From Pochonia chlamydosporia 170 (taxonomy: Eukaryota > Ascomycota > Sordariomycetes > Hypocreales > Clavicipitaceae): 64,000 nucleotides of DNA. Below are positions 60,129 to 64,000 of the stretch, piece by piece. Position 1 is the first letter of the stretch; every line of letters begins with the position of its first letter. The DNA is taken from positions 4,526,001 to 4,590,000 of the forward strand of contig NC_035790.1 in NCBI RefSeq assembly GCF_001653235.2. The letters are read 5' to 3'. A program made the position numbers and the translations under genes. The notes under the pieces are model-generated. The model was not told the origin of the DNA, searched no databases, and was given only the letters and a program-made list of their open reading frames with translations.

Positions 60129-60824
60129 ATGGATTCTCCTGAACCTGATACGCCCAAGAGAAGCAAAGTATTAGGTATCTACTCATACTGCGAATACGCC
60201 GGTCTAGAATATTCAAGAGACGAGATATTCGACTTCGTCGGAATCAGCCACGACCAAGGCAATGAGGTTTTGGAATCCGGTCGCCCCCGAACAGGTCGAA
60301 GTAAGCCGACAACTTCAAAGAAACAGGAGGGTAACAAGAAGCCTCGTAAGGTATTCGAGTTGGATCCAGATGACATTTACCCACACATCGAAGGAGCGGA
60401 AGCCGAAAACACTTGACTCCTTGCCAACGTCTTCTTCATGCTTCTGGTTCCCGTGATGTCAAGGTCTCTGATCAAACGATTCGACGAAGCTTGGCTAAGC
60501 ATAATATGCAAATACGCGTCTTGGGACGTAGGCAGGCTAAGCGTCGGAGAATGGAGGCCATGAGCAGTGCATGCCACGGACTGGAGGCCTACATGGAGCA
60601 AGTTTGCTCAGAAAGTACTGGGGGCTCTTGATGTTTTGTTACCACTACGAGGGTATCCTGTTGACGAAGGGTGGATGAAGATTGTATTTGACGCGTCACT
60701 GCTACAGTTCACAGCATGTATTTTACTTTTTCAAGAAACCATGGGAAATACAACTTCAGAACACCAGCGCGGACTTGCAAACAAAAATCGGATGTCAAGT
60801 GCTCAATTGCTCACACAGCCCACA
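60129..60824 (+). pseudogene. Tc1/mariner-like transposase remnant (N-terminal DNA-binding part)
   Basis: An ATG frame at 60129-60416 gives 95 codons starting MDSPEPDTPKRSKVLGIYSY, with DEIFDFVGIS and a basic GRPRTGRSKPTTSKK segment. A frame change near 60410 leads to LTPCQRLLHASGSRDVKVSD and QTIRRSLAKHNMQIRVLGRR, which resemble the second helix-turn-helix of Tc1/mariner transposases. A further shift near 60570 leads to a third protein-like frame to about 60824. Two helix-turn-helix-like modules separated by a basic GRPR-type linker is the N-terminal layout of this family. No DDE/D catalytic region is visible, so it cannot be an active transposase. Family assignment is from memory of motif style and is moderate. 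Confidence 0.5.
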
Positions 60825-60954
60825 TGACAAATGCTTCGCAGGTCAATCCCCTTTAACAAAGTAGAGACAGGTTCTGACACATACGTTAACCAGATCAATA
60901 CAAACATAAAGCACTTATACCACACAATGCTTATAGTCATCCACCAATCACTCC

Positions 60955-62094
60955 CTACTGCGGCCCAAGAACCACCATCTTGGAAGCACCAACCTCAGCT
61001 CCCTTATCCAGCGCCCCGTCCATCTTCTCCAACGGGTATGAAGCAATAACCTCCAGCCCCGCCGCCTTACCCAGCTTCAACACCCCGGTTTCCACCATCT
61101 TGACCAACGTCCGCACATGGTCTCGCTCATACATCCAAGATCCACGCACAGTAAGATCCTTAAACACCATCATAGCATGCGGCACAGGCAGCGTGGCGTC
61201 TCCCCGTCCACCCATGAGACACACGCGTCCATATCGTCTCAGAGCACCAATAGCCTGTCCCAAATACTCCGAGTCAGTCGCAGAAGGAGGACTGAAATCC
61301 ACCACAACGTCAATCGAACCATGTGCGGCAATAGCCTCGGTGAGATTTTCCGTCTTTCCTGCAACAATAGTCTTCAGGCCGGGGTGATTGTTCTCCAATT
61401 CAGCCAGCTTTTCAGCATTTCGACTCACGGCAATGACGGTAGCGCCCATTGCGCGAGCAACGGCGACCACCGCACCGCTGAAGAGTCCCGTAGCGGGAGT
61501 GACGACAATGGTCTCACCGGCCGTCAAGTTGATTTTTCGTAGTCCCCCGTAAGCAACAGCCAGAGGACCGAAGAATACAAGATCCTCAGTCTTCAAGGCA
61601 AGTTGGCCCAGCAGACGGTTCTCATCCACAGCCCAGGTATTCTCCAACGGCATACGGACATACTCGGCCCAGCATCCGTCTCGCCAGTTATCACGAGTGA
61701 ATTTCTTTGTCCTCTCGTCGATGCCGTCAAACGCACCGTGCAGAATGGCAACGTCCCCGTCGTCACGGGCACGCACAAACGGATCGAAGATGACCAGTTG
61801 TCCAGGACGACGAAACTCTGGCATCGTAGTATCGGGTCCGGGGGCAGCAACTCGACCTACACCATAGCCACCTGGGATATGGGGGTATGGTTGCTGAAAC
61901 TGGAAGCCTCCAGCAGCGGCACTGCCTTTGATTATGTTTTTGGCATTGTTGTGTATCATTGCGTGGAGGACCTTAATGGTGATACTGCCTGGGTTGGGGT
62001 GAGGAGTCGGCACTGTGTCGACGGACGATTGGCCCGGACCGTGAAGCACGATGGCTTTCATGGTCGATGGAAGTTGTTGGTCTGTAGAAGTCAT
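60955..62094 (-). CDS. Medium-chain dehydrogenase/reductase, zinc-independent alcohol dehydrogenase-like
   Basis: A single exon of 379 aa; alternative start Met12 (MKAIVLHGPG) is also plausible since MDR proteins usually begin that way. The N-terminal GroES-like fold contains IPGGYGVGRVAAPGPDTT, where zinc ADHs would have GHE, and no four-cysteine structural zinc loop is seen. The NAD(P)-binding domain begins with ETIVVTPATGLFSGAVVAVA and MGATVIAVSRNAEKLAEL; IDVVVDFSPP and GRVCLMGGRGD follow. These point to a zinc-less reductase acting on an aldehyde, ketone or enoyl substrate with NADPH. Substrate unknown. It is divergent from a Zn2Cys6 regulator across 517 bp, an arrangement often seen for pathway-specific control. 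Confidence 0.88.
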   Translation of the reverse strand: MTSTDQQLPSTMKAIVLHGPGQSSVDTVPTPHPNPGSITIKVLHAMIHNNAKNIIKGSAAAGGFQFQQPYPHIPGGYGVGRVAAPGPDTTMPEFRRPGQLVIFDPFVRARDDGDVAILHGAFDGIDERTKKFTRDNWRDGCWAEYVRMPLENTWAVDENRLLGQLALKTEDLVFFGPLAVAYGGLRKINLTAGETIVVTPATGLFSGAVVAVARAMGATVIAVSRNAEKLAELENNHPGLKTIVAGKTENLTEAIAAHGSIDVVVDFSPPSATDSEYLGQAIGALRRYGRVCLMGGRGDATLPVPHAMMVFKDLTVRGSWMYERDHVRTLVKMVETGVLKLGKAAGLEVIASYPLEKMDGALDKGAEVGASKMVVLGPQ

Positions 62095-62611
62095 GGTGTA
62101 GGTTGATGTTGGAGATGTGAATCTTGCTGGTGATTGAACCGTAACATTTTGAATGATGAGGAGTTCATTTTATACAACATTTAACTCCTTTACACCGGAG
62201 TTAGTAGCGTGTCTCCGTAAAGAACGGCTGTAGAATATCATACTTGCAGGAATTTCTTATTCAGCAAGTGTAGAATGTTTGTCCGTTCGAGTTGACGAGC
62301 ATAAATGCGTTGTCCTCTTCATTATGGATGTTATAGTTGGCAACCAATCATGGGTCAGAATGAATACGAAAGCAGGTTAGCGTCTGTTGCACCTTCCTTG
62401 TCCACGCTCATCTGGATCTCGCTGCATGTGGGGAGTTTGAGATCAACGACTCTTGGCTCCCGGATGCAATGCCCGACACCATCCCGGAACTGCCTTGTTC
62501 AACATCTTCTACTCACTTTGTTCTCTTACATGTATCCCCCTACAGGCTGCTCTCTTCCAACTGCGTCCATCGGACATCTTGAACTTTCCGATCCCCGTTA
62601 AGAAAAGACAC
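62095..62611. promoter_or_regulatory. Divergent promoter between the MDR oxidoreductase and Zn2Cys6 regulator genes
   Basis: 517 bp. Close to the MDR start, CTCCTTTACACCGGAGTTAG (62186-62205) contains inverted AACTCC/GGAGTT-like halves; CGG half-sites are typical Zn2Cys6 targets, and CCGGAG at 62196-62201 fits loosely. A plus-strand frame at 62305-62601 has no domain. Confidence 0.35.
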
Positions 62612-64000
62612 ATGAGCCCGGCGACATCGTCGACAGCAGTTCTAAACTCCGGATCCACCGAAACCATCGTCTGGTAAGCACTCATCATCATACATGTGCT
62701 AAATCTCCGACGGTACCACAACTCAACGCCATAACTGGACAAACCAGCCCTTCATTCCCCATGTCCTCCAGGAAACAGGACGACAAAAGTCCACCTGGTC
62801 AGGGACAAGCCGTTGCTCGCCAGCGAAAAGCCCACCGCAAATCTCGACTTGGTTGCGCCAACTGCAAGCTTCGGGGAGTAAAGGTAGGCGATTTCATACC
62901 CTGAGCCATCTTCACAAGCCTTTCAGGCACATTTACATGTCATTATACTCATGCTCATACCGTGCATCACAGTGCGACGAAGCCAAGCCCGCATGCCATC
63001 GCTGCCTCACATCCGGCTTCACATGTAACTACTCACGCTCAGCACCAGACCTGCAATTCTCACAAGCTGGCGTCTTCAAAGTCGATCTTGGTGCTCCAGT
63101 CGAAAAGCTCCCCAATCCAGGTTTGCACAAGAACATTCCGCTTGCGTTACCGGTAGCCGGTAAACTCGGTAGCTATGAGTTGTGCGCGAGTGACTTGAGA
63201 AACCTGGAGCATTTCCTCAACTCCACCGCTTCTACATTGGGCGGCGGACGAGGAGTGTACGATACGTGGTATAGTAAGGGAGTACTAGGGTTAAGTAATT
63301 CAGTAAGCTATATTCCCTGTCTTTTATGCATCAACGTCATCCTTATTAGCAGTAGCATTTGACTAACACACACAGTACCCTTTCCTACTACACATCTTCC
63401 TCGTCCTCTCACAACTTCACGACATGCACGAAAAGTCCATTAGCATGGACCAAGTTCCCCATCGCTCCCTTGCCTTCCACTGGTATCACGGCACTGCACT
63501 CTTCCATCAAATGCTCTCCAAAGCATCTGCCACACCGGTCCTCTCTTCATCCGAGCGCGACACCCTCTGGATATCGGCCGCCATGCTAGGTACCGCCGCA
63601 TTCGCATACCTTGGTTCCCTCGACCCAAGTGAAGCATGGCCGCTCAAAGAACACTCCCCCTCAGATCTCGACTGGCTAAAGATGGGTCACGGCAAAAAGG
63701 TCGTTTGGAACATGGCCGACCCAACCCGCCCTGACAGTCTCTTCAGCAGAATGACTGCTTACCAAAGTCGGGATCCTCCACCTAGCGGATCATCTCCCAT
63801 ACGGCCGCATACTCTCCCTGTACTATTCTACTCTGTCTTCGACATTGGTCCGTCCTCTACTGCCCCGAATAACCCGTACCATGTTGCGGCAGCATTGATT
63901 TCCCAGCTTTTGCCTGTTGTACCTACCCCCTATAATGTTCACCACTTCTTGTCGTTTCTGAGTCAAATTGACGCTCGATATCAGGTACTCCTTCAGAAGA
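62612..64000 (+). CDS. Zn2Cys6 transcription factor (UPC2-like), incomplete at the right edge
   Basis: Proposed exons: 62612-62673, 62748-62883, 62973-63302 and 63376 to beyond 64000. The first exon is less certain: its ATG is spliced in frame (GTAAGC...ACCAG) to the next exon, which has its own ATG at 62761, so the true start may be 62761. The binuclear cluster is intact across an intron: CANCKLRGVK|CDEAKPACHRCLTSGFTC, with a basic stretch before it (ARQRKAHRKSR). After a linker comes ELCASDLRNLEHFLNSTAST, then YPFLLHIFLVLSQLHDM and FHWYHGTALFHQMLSKASAT, as in the short UPC2/sterol-regulator-like fungal factors. The frame is open to the window end at residue 380 or so. It is divergent from the MDR oxidoreductase, its possible target. 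Confidence 0.85.

Overview
The window reads as nuclear chromosomal DNA of a filamentous ascomycete, most likely a sordariomycete and probably in or near Hypocreales (inference from protein character, not from a search). Protein-coding genes are split by short introns (mostly 55-150 nt) with GTAAGT-like donors, CTAAC/CTGAC branch sites and YAG acceptors. The gene set is fungal: Chk1, Apc11, a UbcH10-type E2, a Puc1/Cln-type G1 cyclin, a Zrc1-type zinc carrier, a Zn2Cys6 regulator and an intron-bearing tRNA-Met. All gene models were assembled by eye from reading frames and splice signals, and no alignments were run.

Left third (1-24.1 kb), gene-dense: a type II membrane glycosyltransferase; a copper P-type ATPase (minus); COP9 signalosome subunit CSN7; an RGS-domain Rax1-like membrane protein (minus); ribosomal protein eL31; the APC/C-type E2 UBC11 (minus) divergent from checkpoint kinase CHK1; the APC/C RING subunit APC11 (minus), tail to tail with CHK1; a mercaptopyruvate/thiosulfate sulfurtransferase; and ribosomal protein uS5/RPS2. 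UBC11, CHK1 and APC11 lie within 4.5 kb and all act on mitotic progression. The UBC11/CHK1 promoter carries three ACGCG cores spaced about one helical turn apart.

Middle (24.1-52.6 kb), gene-poor: one clear gene, a G1 cyclin (minus, 29.2-30.5 kb) with a Cdc4-type phosphodegron and a long upstream region. It is followed by about 22 kb with no intact gene I can support. That stretch holds many copies of a 9-bp motif (TACGGAGTA) and, at 45.6-49.9 kb, minus-strand protein-like fragments broken by stops and frame changes, which I read as a decayed gene or genes.

Right part (52.6-64 kb), gene-dense again: a vacuolar-type CDF zinc transporter, tRNA-Met(CAU) with a 35-nt intron, a lineage-restricted hypothetical with a PSYDE motif, the H/ACA snoRNP protein GAR1, a decayed Tc1/mariner-like transposase fragment, and a zinc-less MDR oxidoreductase divergent from a Zn2Cys6 transcription factor that runs off the right edge. 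Two related 75-150 bp repeats (9.4 and 55.8 kb), each starting next to a TA, look like mobile-element ends.

I did not find a clearly novel multi-gene system. The best leads are the TACGGAGTA motif family, the MBF-like site cluster between UBC11 and CHK1, the decayed 4-kb coding region, and the paired TA-flanked repeats.
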